Shown: positions 43,801 to 52,711, numbered from the stretch's first letter. The stretch: 64,000 nucleotides of DNA from CAYFXE01 sp964347035 (GCA_964347035.1 CAYFXE010000014.1:1-64000), one strand, 5' to 3'. Program-made: numbers and translations. The notes: generated by a model not told the origin, from the sequence alone.

Positions 43801-44711
43801 TTTTTCTAACTTCGGTCTTTTTCGTTGCCGTCGTCCTGTTTTTCGCTCAGCGAATCGGGGGGATGATTATCACTCCAATAAAAAAGCTTCTCGGCGGGAC
43901 GAAAGAAGTCAGCCTGGGCAATCTAGAATTTTCTATCCAGCACAAACCACATGATGAGATGAAGACTCTGATCGATGGATTCAACGCCATGGTCAAAAAC
44001 TTGAAACAGCATCAACAGGAGCTGGCCGAGATGAGTAAAAAAGTGGTGTGGGCGGAAATGGCCCGCAAAGTGGCTCACGAAATAAAAAATCCGCTGACAC
44101 CAATCCAGCTCTCGGCCGAACACATCCTGAAGGTGTACAAGGATAAACCTGAAGACCTGGATCGCATACTCAAAGAATCAGCCTCATACATCATCAAAGA
44201 AGTCGAAAATTTAAGACAGATCTCGCACGAGTTTTTGGAGGTCTCGAGAGAAACAATCCTCAGAAAAGAGACCATTGACCTCAAAGAAACCATTAAAGAA
44301 ACTATAGAACCCTACCAGAAAATTCTAACGGAAAGGATCTCCTTTAAAGAAATTTATGAAGGTCAAAACTTTAATCTGGTGGCTGATAAGGCAAAACTAA
44401 AAATAGCCTTAAGGAATATTTTGATGAACGCCATTGAGGCCATTAAAAATCGGGGAAAAATTACAGTCAAAGTCACCCAAGTTAAGGGAAGAATGAATAT
44501 CGAAATCAGTGATACGGGGAAAGGAATAAAGAGACCCGTCTTAAAAAATATTTTTGAACCCTACTTCTCTACCAAAGACGCCGGAACAGGATTGGGTCTG
44601 GCCATAACCAAGAAGATCATCGATAGTCATGGAGGCACAATTCGAGCTGAAAGCAGTGAGGACAGGGGGACAAAAATAACGATAAAGCTTCCGTTGAATC
44701 AAAAGACTTGA
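40839..44711 (+). CDS. Large polytopic sensor histidine kinase, NtrY-like
   Basis: 1290 residues, far longer than usual kinases. A first helix and a ~220-residue outer domain are followed by a block of about eight membrane helices (residues ~265-530), a second outer domain (~535-780), two more helices (~785-840), a third outer domain and a last helix leading to HAMP (~985-1055). The kinase core has H1080 in VAHEIKNPLTPIQLS, N box NILMNAIEAI, and ATP motifs DTGKGI and GTGLGLAITKKIIDSHGG. No response regulator is adjacent, so it is an orphan here. TTG at 40839 (GGAG five bases before) and ATG at 40845 are both possible starts. Confidence 0.88.
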   Translation: MKMSLFPTRKSPFFYGFLISLLLSVLLIGLFSVLPTLISSNYYQNSLKHLRNQAEAIKSEYSRLAAELKQKQDIFLSSPFPEKTEEIFASFKKFNPDKKKEGIAYTNDRGDLLLWLGNVIDLGPMITHQESIKTNEEFGAPLLIREKASVYLVSIKTVSLDKHLAFFRLLAFIPRLQAPYLKEYHFLSPKLLNNCIVDFRDFQEDVSGDEIFFSRHKDEFIGQPSLQDEVQTIFFPLRNGKKQIVGTVRLSSPALSAKISSLKENTLLFFYLALGLSLLFLLLHIVKTPSLSKDRKAWTLAFIILILAGIRALFFPFSQLEKIQSLVIFSPNVSSFLSIWNLTKSPADIFLTSFFLFLIILSLRIYSKNLRKEEKRERSLLFTIAANAALAFGAICLIYIFQGILFRLVFHSNLNLLRFSFSPPFLLIHLSIITFFLCFALIMFTGTQIIPLSVHRTFPFLFIFLLTFVFYYYFFKEKALLLLFILQALVVISLFLSAYIPRIIEKKMAFFISFLICTLFIYASLQSSTTTRNRLLIEHSLQNIIKSQEHWGHFLIKESIPEIEKKTDSIISFLENREPKDLARSLWEGTLIAKFNWYSSLEFLNSEGTILSRFSLNIPSLFRLDYDLPLTQEWTILSQSVPFMGKEKDFLIAYKDWMKETQYLGRMILYLSTDYDMLPFLYSANPYFELLRVSSLPSLNQFDLGFAIFDLNAKLIFNPNRISSGISPALLEDIQTAPGSIWTRFKAKEKKYDCFHIRSNNRIYSLFLPVKNLFDYSVEYLKLFFVYLIFFFLLFLFLVVVPRRKEFRSPLWSFSNRVYISFFVVAIVPLLLFTIFTRNFFSRIFTQQFTEKAEIHANLAQNVMKDYFFLQQEEQLSPTSPPENIVLWISSTISNDVNLYQEGKLISSSRREFFDAGLLSELIDGEIYYQIRYENTPLFTQTQKIGDYTFQTLTIPYFLGQQQLLLSLPFPLEQQEISDATARLIEFLFLTSVFFVAVVLFFAQRIGGMIITPIKKLLGGTKEVSLGNLEFSIQHKPHDEMKTLIDGFNAMVKNLKQHQQELAEMSKKVVWAEMARKVAHEIKNPLTPIQLSAEHILKVYKDKPEDLDRILKESASYIIKEVENLRQISHEFLEVSRETILRKETIDLKETIKETIEPYQKILTERISFKEIYEGQNFNLVADKAKLKIALRNILMNAIEAIKNRGKITVKVTQVKGRMNIEISDTGKGIKRPVLKNIFEPYFSTKDAGTGLGLAITKKIIDSHGGTIRAESSEDRGTKITIKLPLNQKT

Positions 44712-44887
44712 CCTTCTCCAACTCTGCCCTGGGTTAGCACTGTGATGCGCTTAGGAATTAAGAGTTGGAATTTATTATCAATTAATCTTAGTACCAGGGA
44801 ATCATCTGTTATACCAATCAACCTTGGAAGCATAACCTTTCGTTCCCACTTCCCAGTGCGAAAACGGCTGGTGTTTTTCCTCCGTTT

Positions 44888-45412
44888 ATGGAAAAATTAC
44901 AGAACATGAAAAAAATTCTTGTCTCTTACTTTAGCCTAACAGGAAACACGAAAAAAGTTGCCGAGGCCATATTCGATGCGCTCGAAGAAGAAAAAGACCT
45001 CCTGCCGATGGAAGATGTCCAAGAAATAGGAAAATACAGGCTCATCTTCTTTGGCTTTCCGGTCCATTCCCACAGTGTTCCATTCAAAGCAGAGGATTTT
45101 CTCAAGAAAATACCCCAGGGGAAAAAAATTGCCCTTTTCTCCACGCACGGTTCTATAACAGGAAGTCATTTATCCCGGGAAGCTCTCGAACATGCGGTCG
45201 TTCTGGCTGCGAAGGCCGATGTTTTGGGGACCTTTTCCTGTCGAGGAAAAGTATCCAGTGAAGCTCTGGAGGTTCTGATGAAATCTCCTGAACACAAGTT
45301 GTGGGCCGAGATGGCGGCCTCTGCCCACACTCATCCTGATAAAGAGGATCTAAAAGATGCGATAGCTTTCGCCAAATGGGTCATGTCTCTTTATGCTCAA
45401 GGCGGAGAGTGA
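44888..45412 (+). CDS. Flavodoxin-family protein
   Basis: 174 residues. FMN phosphate loop YFSLTGNTKKVAEAI, then FFGFPVHSHSVP and FSTHGSITGSH in the positions of the flavin-binding loops. The C-terminal ~35 residues (AHTHPDKEDLKDAIAFAKWV) are typical of single-domain flavodoxin-like electron carriers. The second Met (MKKILVSYFS, 18 bp in) may be the start; neither has a clear ribosome site. It converges on meaB. Partner unknown. Confidence 0.8.
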   Translation: MEKLQNMKKILVSYFSLTGNTKKVAEAIFDALEEEKDLLPMEDVQEIGKYRLIFFGFPVHSHSVPFKAEDFLKKIPQGKKIALFSTHGSITGSHLSREALEHAVVLAAKADVLGTFSCRGKVSSEALEVLMKSPEHKLWAEMAASAHTHPDKEDLKDAIAFAKWVMSLYAQGGE

Positions 45413-45446
45413 GTTATGTTCTGTGGGAAACACCTTCGATTTCAAC

Positions 45447-46382
45447 TCAGCCTTCTTTCACTTCTTTGATGATCTTATCCGCGACGGAATAAGGGTCCAT
45501 CTCTCTTTTGTAGATTTTCTCGATGTATTCTTCCCAAACAGAATCTTGAATTCTCTGAACAATCTCCTGGTAAATCTTGTCGCTGATGATATCCCTGAGC
45601 ATCCAAGAAATCAATTTTTTCTTCCTCATCTCCTGTTGCTGTCTATCCTTATCCGATATTAGCCTAATGACCACGGTGATCAGCCGGTCGACTCCTGTTC
45701 CCTCTGTGGCGATGGTTTTTATGACCGGTGTTATGTCGTCTCCTTTGAGACCCATTTCGAGAACAGCCTTGAGCTGTCTATCCACTCTTTCTGTATCAGG
45801 AGAATCCGCTTTGTTAAGGACAAAAACATCGGCAATCTCCATGATTCCTGCTTTGAAGATCTGGATCTCATCCCCAGTCCCAGGGAATAGGACGACGAGC
45901 ACGATGTCCGCCAGCTTGACAACTTCCACTTCATCCTGTCCCACACCCAAGGTCTCGACGAGGATAAAATCCTTGCCCGCAGCTTCCAAGATGGTGATGG
46001 CTTCCCCGGTGGTTTTGGCTAATCCCCCCAAATGACCCCGAGTGGCCATGCTTCTGATGAACACATCAGGATCAGTGCTATGCCGCATCATGCGAATCCT
46101 ATCCCCCAAAATAGCACCTCCGCTGAACGGACTGGAAGGATCCACAGCCACGATCCCGATCTTACGCCCTTCCTTCTTGAGTAAAGGGATCATCTGGTCC
46201 ACCAGAGTGCTTTTTCCAGAACCAGGAGCCCCAGTAATCCCAACGATAACGGATTGGCCGCTGTAGGGAAAGATTTCCTTCATCATCTTCTTGGCCAGCC
46301 GGCCATCGTTTTCGACGAGAGAAATAGCTCTAGCGATGGCTCTGGGATCTCCCTTGATCAATTCTTGCGCAAGACTATCCAT
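45447..46382 (-). CDS. meaB: MeaB/ArgK-family G protein (B12-dependent mutase chaperone)
   Basis: 311 residues. G1 GITGAPGSGKSTLVDQ, GAILGDRIRM and IRSMATRGHLGGL switch regions, G3 ETLGVGQDEVEV, G4 NKAD are the MeaB signature. It protects and reloads adenosylcobalamin in methylmalonyl-CoA or related mutases. No mutase subunit is next to it. It lies 50 bp downstream of an acyl-CoA dehydrogenase on the same strand, which fits branched or odd-chain acyl-CoA metabolism. Confidence 0.92.
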   Translation of the reverse strand: MDSLAQELIKGDPRAIARAISLVENDGRLAKKMMKEIFPYSGQSVIVGITGAPGSGKSTLVDQMIPLLKKEGRKIGIVAVDPSSPFSGGAILGDRIRMMRHSTDPDVFIRSMATRGHLGGLAKTTGEAITILEAAGKDFILVETLGVGQDEVEVVKLADIVLVVLFPGTGDEIQIFKAGIMEIADVFVLNKADSPDTERVDRQLKAVLEMGLKGDDITPVIKTIATEGTGVDRLITVVIRLISDKDRQQQEMRKKKLISWMLRDIISDKIYQEIVQRIQDSVWEEYIEKIYKREMDPYSVADKIIKEVKEG

Positions 46383-46432
46383 GGTTTTCTAAGTCAAATC
46401 ATACTGGGGATAAGATATCTGAGCACAATCGA

Positions 46433-47578
46433 TCAATACTCGGAGAGGACCTTCTGGGCGATGATCCATCTCTGAATTTCGGATGTCCCCTCCCCGATCG
46501 TAGCTAATTTGGAATCCCGGTAGAACTTTTCAACCGGGTAATCCTTGACGAAACCATAACCTCCATAAATCTGGACAGCCATGGAAGAAGCTTTGACCGC
46601 CAGTTCACTGGCGAATAACTTGGCCATAGCCGATTCTTTCGGAATCTTCTTTCCCCGATCCTCCAAGAAGGCCGCTTGAAAAGTCAGAAGGCGAGCGGCC
46701 TCCAGTTCTGTGAAGCCATCAGCAAGCATCCATTGGATAGCCTGAAAATTGGCTATAGGCTGGTTGAATTGAACTCTTTCCTTGGCGTACTTAAGACTCC
46801 ACTCCAAAGCACCGGCCGCAATACCCAACGAAAAGCCGGCGATACTGACTCGGCCTCCATCCAAAATAGCCATGGCTTGTCGATACCCTGCTCCTTCCTC
46901 GCCGACGAGGTTTTCCGCAGGGACTTTGACCTCTTCGAATATAAGCTCCGAAGTATCCGACGCTCTTATACCCAGCTTATCCTCTTTTTTTCCTGGTCTG
47001 AAGCCTTCCATCCCTTTCTCCAGGATGAAGGCTGAAATGCCTTTTCTCCCCTTATCCGGGTCGGTGACAGCCATGACCACAGAAATCTCTGCTAACGTGC
47101 CATTGGTGATAAAAATCTTTGTGCCGTTGAGCACCCAATGATCTCCCCTTTTAACAGCTTTCGTCTTTAATGCCGCAGCATCAGATCCTGCTTCTGGTTC
47201 AGTCAATCCCCATGCACCCAAGGTTTGACCTGAGGCCAATCGAGTCAAATACTTCTTCTTCTGTTCTTCATTGGCAAACAGATTGAGATGATTAGAACAG
47301 AGAGAATTATGGGCAGCCACTGCGAGGCCCACGGAGGGATCGATCTTCGAAATCTCTTCGAGAATAATGACATAGTCAACATTGGAGTAACCCGCTCCCT
47401 GGTATTCTGTCGGAATGACGATCCCTAATAAACCCATCTCCGCCAATTTCTTTGTTAATGCCTCTGGCCACTCCCCTTTCTCATCACTCTCTTTGACATA
47501 GGGCTGGATTTCTTTTTGGGCAAAATTTCTGATGGAATCCCTTAAAATTTCCTGCTCTTCTGTCAACGAAAAGTCCAT
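46433..47578 (-). CDS. Acyl-CoA dehydrogenase
   Basis: 381 residues, full length for the short/branched-chain group. Begins MDFSLTEEQEILRDSIRNFA; FAD and substrate motifs WGLTEPEAGSDA and QIYGGYGFVKDYPVEKFYRD; catalytic Glu in IGEGTSEIQRW near the C-terminus. It oxidises acyl-CoA to enoyl-CoA and passes electrons to electron-transfer flavoprotein. MeaB follows on the same strand. Confidence 0.94.
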   Translation of the reverse strand: MDFSLTEEQEILRDSIRNFAQKEIQPYVKESDEKGEWPEALTKKLAEMGLLGIVIPTEYQGAGYSNVDYVIILEEISKIDPSVGLAVAAHNSLCSNHLNLFANEEQKKKYLTRLASGQTLGAWGLTEPEAGSDAAALKTKAVKRGDHWVLNGTKIFITNGTLAEISVVMAVTDPDKGRKGISAFILEKGMEGFRPGKKEDKLGIRASDTSELIFEEVKVPAENLVGEEGAGYRQAMAILDGGRVSIAGFSLGIAAGALEWSLKYAKERVQFNQPIANFQAIQWMLADGFTELEAARLLTFQAAFLEDRGKKIPKESAMAKLFASELAVKASSMAVQIYGGYGFVKDYPVEKFYRDSKLATIGEGTSEIQRWIIAQKVLSEY

Positions 47579-47765
47579 CTTTACTCCCTTATGAATTCAG
47601 AAAATTATGGATATGAATTAAAGCAGTCATATCTCTCATAGGTCCACGTAACATACTCATTTTCTTAATCATATTACTTTTTACCAGATGAACAATCAAG
47701 AAAATTTTTCCCCTCTCTGCCCTTGGAGTTTGACAGGCTATACAAATTCCTCTACATTAAAATTG

Positions 47766-48026
47766 ATGCAAATCATAAAGATTATTCTGTATGGATTCCT
47801 GATCTATATGATCTACCTTCTCGTACGATTTTTTCGGACTTTAGGTAGAGTCAAAAAAAAACCACAGGCTCCCAAACAAGCATCTGGAATGATGGTCAAA
47901 GATGAAGTGTGCAATACTTATCTCCCTAAAGAAGATGCCATCAGAGAAATCCATCAAGGAAAAGAATATTATTTCTGCTCGAACGTGTGCCAGCAGAAAT
48001 TCTTAGAACAAAAAAGAATCCATTAA
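47766..48026 (+). CDS. Membrane-anchored YHS-type metal-binding protein
   Basis: 86 residues from ATG 47766 (a frame open from 47688 offers a longer start, but its first 26 residues look non-coding). One N-terminal helix (IIKIILYGFLIYMIYLLVRFF), a basic linker, then a YHS/TRASH-like domain: MVKDEVCNTYLP, then EYYFCSNVCQQKFLEQ with three cysteines that could bind a metal. Likely a small metal sensor or chaperone at the inner membrane. The start is uncertain. Confidence 0.68.
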   Translation: MQIIKIILYGFLIYMIYLLVRFFRTLGRVKKKPQAPKQASGMMVKDEVCNTYLPKEDAIREIHQGKEYYFCSNVCQQKFLEQKRIH

Positions 48027-48065
48027 CTCTTTCCACCCCCAATATTTTTCTGCTGTATGACTCAT

Positions 48066-48086
48066 TCCAGACATTTTTTGTCTGGA
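48066..48086. terminator. Hairpin between convergent genes
   Basis: TCCAGACA, five T, TGTCTGGA: a perfect 8-bp stem between the YHS gene and the cupin gene, which converge. No T-run follows, so a bidirectional terminator is only possible. Confidence 0.35.
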
Positions 48087-48129
48087 GGATCTTTGGGAAT
48101 TCTCCTCTGATGAAGTCCAAGAAAAAAGA

Positions 48130-48453
48130 TTACGGACTAAGACTCCAAACATCGATCGTTACAGAGTCTTTGAGGCTAATCTGTTCATGCTCATAACTGG
48201 CTGGAACGACATAGGAATCCCCGCCTTTAATGATCATTTCTCTTTTCTCTCCATCCTTCTCGATGATGATCTTCTGTTCTCCCTTGATAATCGTCGTGAC
48301 TTGCTCGTAGGAATGCTTATGAGGAGGGACTTTCGAGCCCTTCTTATATTCAAATTTTGCCATCAAAACATCTTTTCCGCAAGCCAGAGTTGTGCGGACA
48401 ACTCCCTCGAAAACATCAACGGAAGGCTGGTTCTCTTTGCTTATTTTAAACAT
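48130..48453 (-). CDS. Single-domain cupin protein
   Basis: 107 residues. The cupin motif 1 reads KVPPHKHSYEQVTTIIKGE (two His and Glu as metal ligands) and motif 2 GGDSYVVPASYEHEQI with the last His. A stand-alone small beta-barrel protein of the kind used for sugar, amino-acid or metal binding, or as small dioxygenases. Cytoplasmic. 75 bp downstream of acylphosphatase on the same strand. Confidence 0.85.
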   Translation of the reverse strand: MFKISKENQPSVDVFEGVVRTTLACGKDVLMAKFEYKKGSKVPPHKHSYEQVTTIIKGEQKIIIEKDGEKREMIIKGGDSYVVPASYEHEQISLKDSVTIDVWSLSP

Positions 48454-48528
48454 AAGCTATCCTCTCTTTCCTAGAATAAGCTCTTATGTATCCTTGAATC
48501 CTCATCAGGCTGAATCTTCGATATCCGA

Positions 48529-48816
48529 TCAATATCCGGCCCATGCTATCTTGAAATCATCAAATTCACCCTTGTATTCTTCCCAGTTGACTTGGACATC
48601 CTCGACCTTCGAAAAATGGGGGCCTTCTTCCAGTCTAGCAATAAGGCTTAGTATTTTCTCACGGTCACCTTCCACTAAGACCTCAACACGGCCGTCAAAC
48701 AAATTTCTGACCCAGCCGGTAAGCCCAAGAGAGGAGGCCCATCTCCGAGTATGATCACGGAAAAACACGCCTTGGACATACCCTTGGACAAAGATGTGTG
48801 CCCTGGAATTCATCAC
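48529..48816 (-). CDS. acyP: Acylphosphatase
   Basis: 95 residues, normal length. VQGYVQGVFFRDHTRRWA carries the catalytic Arg and phosphate loop; GWVRNLFDGRVEVLVEG carries the catalytic Asn. It hydrolyses acyl phosphates such as acetyl phosphate or 1,3-bisphosphoglycerate. Confidence 0.93.
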   Translation of the reverse strand: MMNSRAHIFVQGYVQGVFFRDHTRRWASSLGLTGWVRNLFDGRVEVLVEGDREKILSLIARLEEGPHFSKVEDVQVNWEEYKGEFDDFKIAWAGY

Positions 48817-49017
48817 AAATCGGTTTCATATTAGCATATCTTAAAACAAACGTAAATCGAGTAGAAAGATGATAAGCCTAATCTTCCGTTTTTCATCGAC
48901 CTCTGAAAATTATCAATGTTTTGGTATGTCGTCCATACTCCTGCGATACTCTTTCTCCACCTAGTAATTCGTGTTTTTTTCTATTAGAATGAAATGGATT
49001 GTAGCAAGGAGTTAGGC

Positions 49018-49791
49018 TTGGCAAGAAAGATTCTCCTCTCTATTGCTGGCTTTGATCCCACTTCTGGAGCAGGCATCGGCCTTGATCTGAGGGTTTTCCG
49101 GGAACTTGATTTCCATGGTATGGCCATCCTCACCTCCCTCACCTCCCAAAATACAGAAGGCGTTATCGAGGTTTACTGCCTTCCCCCAGACTTTCTCTGG
49201 AATCAATACCAAGTCCTCTCTGAGGATGTCACGTTTTCTGGAATCAAACTCGGAATGGTCGGCTCAAAAAAAAATGCGAGAATTATAGCAAAAATATTAT
49301 CCAAACACACCAAAATTCCCAAAGTGCTGGATCCTGTCTTTAAATCGAGTTCAGGAACTTGGCTCATCGAAGAGGATGCGATCCCCGATTATGTAAAGGA
49401 GATAAGAGGAAAAGCCACTCTCATCACCCCAAACCTGGAAGAAGCGTCTCTGATCGCCGGCATTAAGGTGAGCAGATTAGACGATATGAGGAAAGCCGCA
49501 AAGATCATTTTTGAACAGATCCAGTGTCCTTGCCTTATCAAAGGGGGACACCTACAGGAAGAAATTTCAGATATTCTTTTTGACGGGAAAAAATGCCATG
49601 TCTTTGAAAGAAAAAAAATAGCCAGAAAAGTTCATGGAACCGGTTGTTTTCTCTCATCAAGCCTTTTAGCTTACATTGCTAGAGGATTGAGACTTGAACA
49701 AGCGGTTCGGCAAGCCATTGAATTAACACACAAAGCTTTAGAATCTTCTGTCAAGCTAGGCCGAGGCCAACACATCATCGATTTCCCCTGA
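49018..49791 (+). CDS. thiD: Hydroxymethylpyrimidine/phosphomethylpyrimidine kinase
   Basis: 257 residues from TTG at 49018, preferred because AAGGAG lies six bases before it; an ATG at 48994 has no ribosome site. TAGAAT at 48985-48990 may be its -10. LLSIAGFDPTSGAGIGLDLR at the start and KVHGTGCFLSSSLLAYIARG near the end (anion hole and catalytic region of the ribokinase fold) identify ThiD, which phosphorylates HMP and HMP-P for thiamine. No other thi genes are adjacent and no TPP riboswitch is seen upstream. Confidence 0.9.
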   Translation: MARKILLSIAGFDPTSGAGIGLDLRVFRELDFHGMAILTSLTSQNTEGVIEVYCLPPDFLWNQYQVLSEDVTFSGIKLGMVGSKKNARIIAKILSKHTKIPKVLDPVFKSSSGTWLIEEDAIPDYVKEIRGKATLITPNLEEASLIAGIKVSRLDDMRKAAKIIFEQIQCPCLIKGGHLQEEISDILFDGKKCHVFERKKIARKVHGTGCFLSSSLLAYIARGLRLEQAVRQAIELTHKALESSVKLGRGQHIIDFP

Positions 49792-49876
49792 TGACAAGGG
49801 ATCAGACTTCATCTTGAAGGATAAACAGTGAGTATGATTCTGATCAAGACTAATCAAGATAACGAAGCCTGATGCT

Positions 49877-51163
49877 TTATTCCTTTTTCCCGGCCTCATC
49901 CACGGTATACAGGAAATTTTGGAGAAGGATGGGGCCGATGATCTGATTGATCCCGATCAGGGCCAAAACCAGAGCTTTAAGCTCAACTCCCCACGTGGGG
50001 AATGCTCTTTCGATGATAATCGCCATCCCCAGGGCCACGCCTGCTTGAGAGATGAAACCAGACCAACTTTTTCTTCGAACCACGGCATCCTCCCCGGCCA
50101 GCCTTCCTCCAACATAAGTTCCCGTAAATTTAAGAAAACATCTCCAGATGACGAGGATAAGGGCTAGAAGCCAACTTCTCTTCAGGGCTTGGACATTGAT
50201 CGAGGCACCAGAAATGGCAAAGAAGACGATAAAAACAGGAAGGGAACTTCTTTCGATTGCCAATATCAGACTTTCTCCGTGAGAAGAGAAATTCTTCACC
50301 AAAAATCCTGCCAACAGACAGACAAGGAGGGCATGCAATCCGAAGCTCTCCGAAACCTGATAGCTAAAAAAGGCGACACTGAGGATGAAAATCGTGATTT
50401 CCTGACTGATATACTTAAGGTAAAGGATAATTCCCACACCAACAATTCCCCCCAAAAGGAAGGAACCTCCGATCTCCGCCAAAATTTCCATGAGAAAAGA
50501 AGTGTCAAAAACTTCAGTCGGGAAGAAGAGAGACTTTGAGATAGAAAGAGAGAAGGCAAAGAGGATGATAACCAGAAAATCTTTAACCACCGCAGTGCTC
50601 AACAAAATATCCGTGTATCGTCCCCTGGCGCGGGTCTCGGTGATAACAGCAATCGTGGTCGAGGGAGAGGTAGCTGTAGCCAACGTCCCCAAGAGAAGGG
50701 TCAGGGCCAAGATTTCAAGGCTTGATTTATCAGTAAAAAACGGAAAAAAGAGGCGTCCGATAAAGCCGAAAAGGATAAACCCGCCGATGATGGTGATGGT
50801 TTGGAAAATGACAAGGGAGGAGATCGCCTTTAGGCTTCCTTTCAATTTACGAAGTTCCATCTCCCCACCTGCTGTGAGGGCGATCAAGCTCAAGGCCAAA
50901 CCGTCGAGAAGCTTTAAATCTTCGACCTCGCCCACGGTGAGCATTTTGAGAACATAGGGACCGCAGATGATCCCAGCCAGGATAAAGCCCGTGATTTGAG
51001 GAAGCTTGAACTTATTCACCCTCTTTCCCAGGAGAAAAGCAAAAATCATGATAAAGCCAAAGGCTAAGGAGGTGCTTTGGGCCGGGTTGGAGAAGGCCTC
51101 AGTCCATGGGCTCCTTAGAAAGAGCATGAGCCCAAAAACGATGATGAGGATGACGATATTCAT
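49877..51163 (-). CDS. CPA2-type cation:proton antiporter, last gene of the operon
   Basis: 428 residues, about twelve membrane helices. LPQITGFILAGIICGPYVLK, LALSLIALTAGGEMELRKLK, and the ATATSPSTTIAVITETRARG segment mark the monovalent cation:proton antiporter-2 (KefB/NapA-like) family. No C-terminal TrkA-N domain. Its start overlaps the stop of the preceding antiporter by 4 bp, so the two are cotranslated. Confidence 0.88.
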   Translation of the reverse strand: MNIVILIIVFGLMLFLRSPWTEAFSNPAQSTSLAFGFIMIFAFLLGKRVNKFKLPQITGFILAGIICGPYVLKMLTVGEVEDLKLLDGLALSLIALTAGGEMELRKLKGSLKAISSLVIFQTITIIGGFILFGFIGRLFFPFFTDKSSLEILALTLLLGTLATATSPSTTIAVITETRARGRYTDILLSTAVVKDFLVIILFAFSLSISKSLFFPTEVFDTSFLMEILAEIGGSFLLGGIVGVGIILYLKYISQEITIFILSVAFFSYQVSESFGLHALLVCLLAGFLVKNFSSHGESLILAIERSSLPVFIVFFAISGASINVQALKRSWLLALILVIWRCFLKFTGTYVGGRLAGEDAVVRRKSWSGFISQAGVALGMAIIIERAFPTWGVELKALVLALIGINQIIGPILLQNFLYTVDEAGKKE

Positions 51164-52368
51164 CCTTCAGACTCCAACACATAAAGTGACTGTTTTACGG
51201 TCCACGGGCTTATAAACTCCGTTATGACAATCATGATGAGAGCAACGGAAACAAACTCATCTATCAACGGCAGCGCGTACATCAATTCCAGACTGACGGC
51301 AAAGGCCACGGCAATCCCTCCAGGAGAAAGAAAGCACAGACCTAAACGTGAAGGAAGGGAAAAAGGGAAACGGAGAAATCCCCCGAAGGGTCTCAACGGA
51401 AGAGAAAATCCTAAGGGACGCAGGAAAAGGAGAAGTCCGACGAGGATGGCTGTTCTGTAATCGAAATGGAGCTCCCAGAGGGCTCCGATGAGGATAAGGA
51501 AAATAATGTAGAATGGCTTCTCTGAGGCCAAAAAGAGGGGATAGATTTTTTCATGATTCCTGGTCAGGTTGGAGAAGACGATCCCTGAGATCATGCAGAC
51601 ACACAAAGGGGGAAGGTTGAAGTAGAGCGCCGCTCCGGAGGCAAAAAAGACCAAACTCAACAAGATGACAAAGAGATTCTGGTCTGAAATCTTCTTGATG
51701 GTCAAAAAATGAAAGACAAAGCCAAGTAAAACGGCAAACAGGATCAAGGAGAGAAACAGGATAAAGCTGTTAACAATAACAATTTTATCCGAAAGGGGAA
51801 AGTGCCAGAAAGATGAAATCACAGCCAACCCGATGATCCCCCAGAACCCGCTGACACTGACAAGAAAGCGGGCAAGGTAGAAACAATTCCCCTTTTTGGG
51901 GATTCGTGTCGATGCATAATTGAGTAATGTCGGCGAACTCAGGCTGCTTAGAAGACCTAAAGCCACAGCCATGCCATTCAAGATGAACAAGGGTTGAGAC
52001 GAAAAAAACAACCGGAGAACAAAAGAAAGGGATATACTCACTATGAGAAGGACAAGCAAAAATTGGAGGAAGGAGAGGGTGATAAATTTTCGGGAAAATC
52101 GACGAAGATACTTGATTTCAAGCTGGAAGCCGAACAGAAATCCAATCCACCCCAAGCCAAAACTGATGAGAGGGTAAAGCCCCTTCAACACTTCTAAACT
52201 GAGAACATTGAGATAATGCCTCCCTAAAAATACACCAAAGAAAATATACAAGAGACCTGACAGGATGAAGTAATACAGGGGATTGAAAACTTTTTTTCTC
52301 TTGAAAAGAAAACGAGAGCCGAGGAGAGCAATGAGGATAAGAAGGCCAAAAGCAAAAAAGGCTTTCAT
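51160..52368 (-). CDS. Second CPA2-type antiporter, paired with the next gene
   Basis: 402 residues, about twelve helices. Less conserved than its partner but with the same layout: an N-terminal FKRKKVFNPLYYFILSGLLY, the LSSLSSPTLLNYASTRIPKK segment matching SPSTT in the other copy, and a C-terminal LSPGGIAVAFAVSLEL. Divergence of the central motif suggests the pair works as a heterodimer or that one copy is regulatory. It starts 4 bp after the PII-like gene stop. Confidence 0.85.
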   Translation of the reverse strand: MKAFFAFGLLILIALLGSRFLFKRKKVFNPLYYFILSGLLYIFFGVFLGRHYLNVLSLEVLKGLYPLISFGLGWIGFLFGFQLEIKYLRRFSRKFITLSFLQFLLVLLIVSISLSFVLRLFFSSQPLFILNGMAVALGLLSSLSSPTLLNYASTRIPKKGNCFYLARFLVSVSGFWGIIGLAVISSFWHFPLSDKIVIVNSFILFLSLILFAVLLGFVFHFLTIKKISDQNLFVILLSLVFFASGAALYFNLPPLCVCMISGIVFSNLTRNHEKIYPLFLASEKPFYIIFLILIGALWELHFDYRTAILVGLLLFLRPLGFSLPLRPFGGFLRFPFSLPSRLGLCFLSPGGIAVAFAVSLELMYALPLIDEFVSVALIMIVITEFISPWTVKQSLYVLESEG

Positions 52369-52372
52369 GAAA

Positions 52373-52711
52373 TCAAATTTCTGGTTTCAAGCCTTCCACT
52401 AAATCGATGGGGATCGTGAACACGATCCCTGTACCCCGTTTATTTAAATCCCCCAATATTTTCTCGAGAAGCTCGATGGCGGGTTTTTCCTTCTCTTCCT
52501 TGATCGCGGAGAGGATGGTCTTGTTGTGGGGCTTGGCTCCAGCAAACATGAACCTCAGACCGGCAAAAATCGGAACTTCATCAGATAAGATATGTCCCAT
52601 TCCCACGCTGTCGATCACCGTGGCCCCTGAGATACCGATCTCGAGATAACCCTCCAGGACTTCTTCGAGTTTTTCTACTTTGTTCAGGATCACGATCAAA
52701 AGCTTCATCAA
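52373..52711 (-). CDS. PII-like signalling protein
   Basis: 112 residues. Ferredoxin-like fold pattern: MKLLIVILNKVEKLEEVLEG, SGATVIDSVGMGHIL (where GlnB has its T-loop base), and a C-terminal RGTGIVFTIPIDLVEGL. Shorter T-loop than GlnB and no uridylylation Tyr. Members of this kind bind nucleotides and control transporters. Its start overlaps the PTS IIA stop by 4 bp; the two antiporter genes follow directly, so it is very probably their regulator. Confidence 0.78.
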   Translation of the reverse strand: MMKLLIVILNKVEKLEEVLEGYLEIGISGATVIDSVGMGHILSDEVPIFAGLRFMFAGAKPHNKTILSAIKEEKEKPAIELLEKILGDLNKRGTGIVFTIPIDLVEGLKPEI

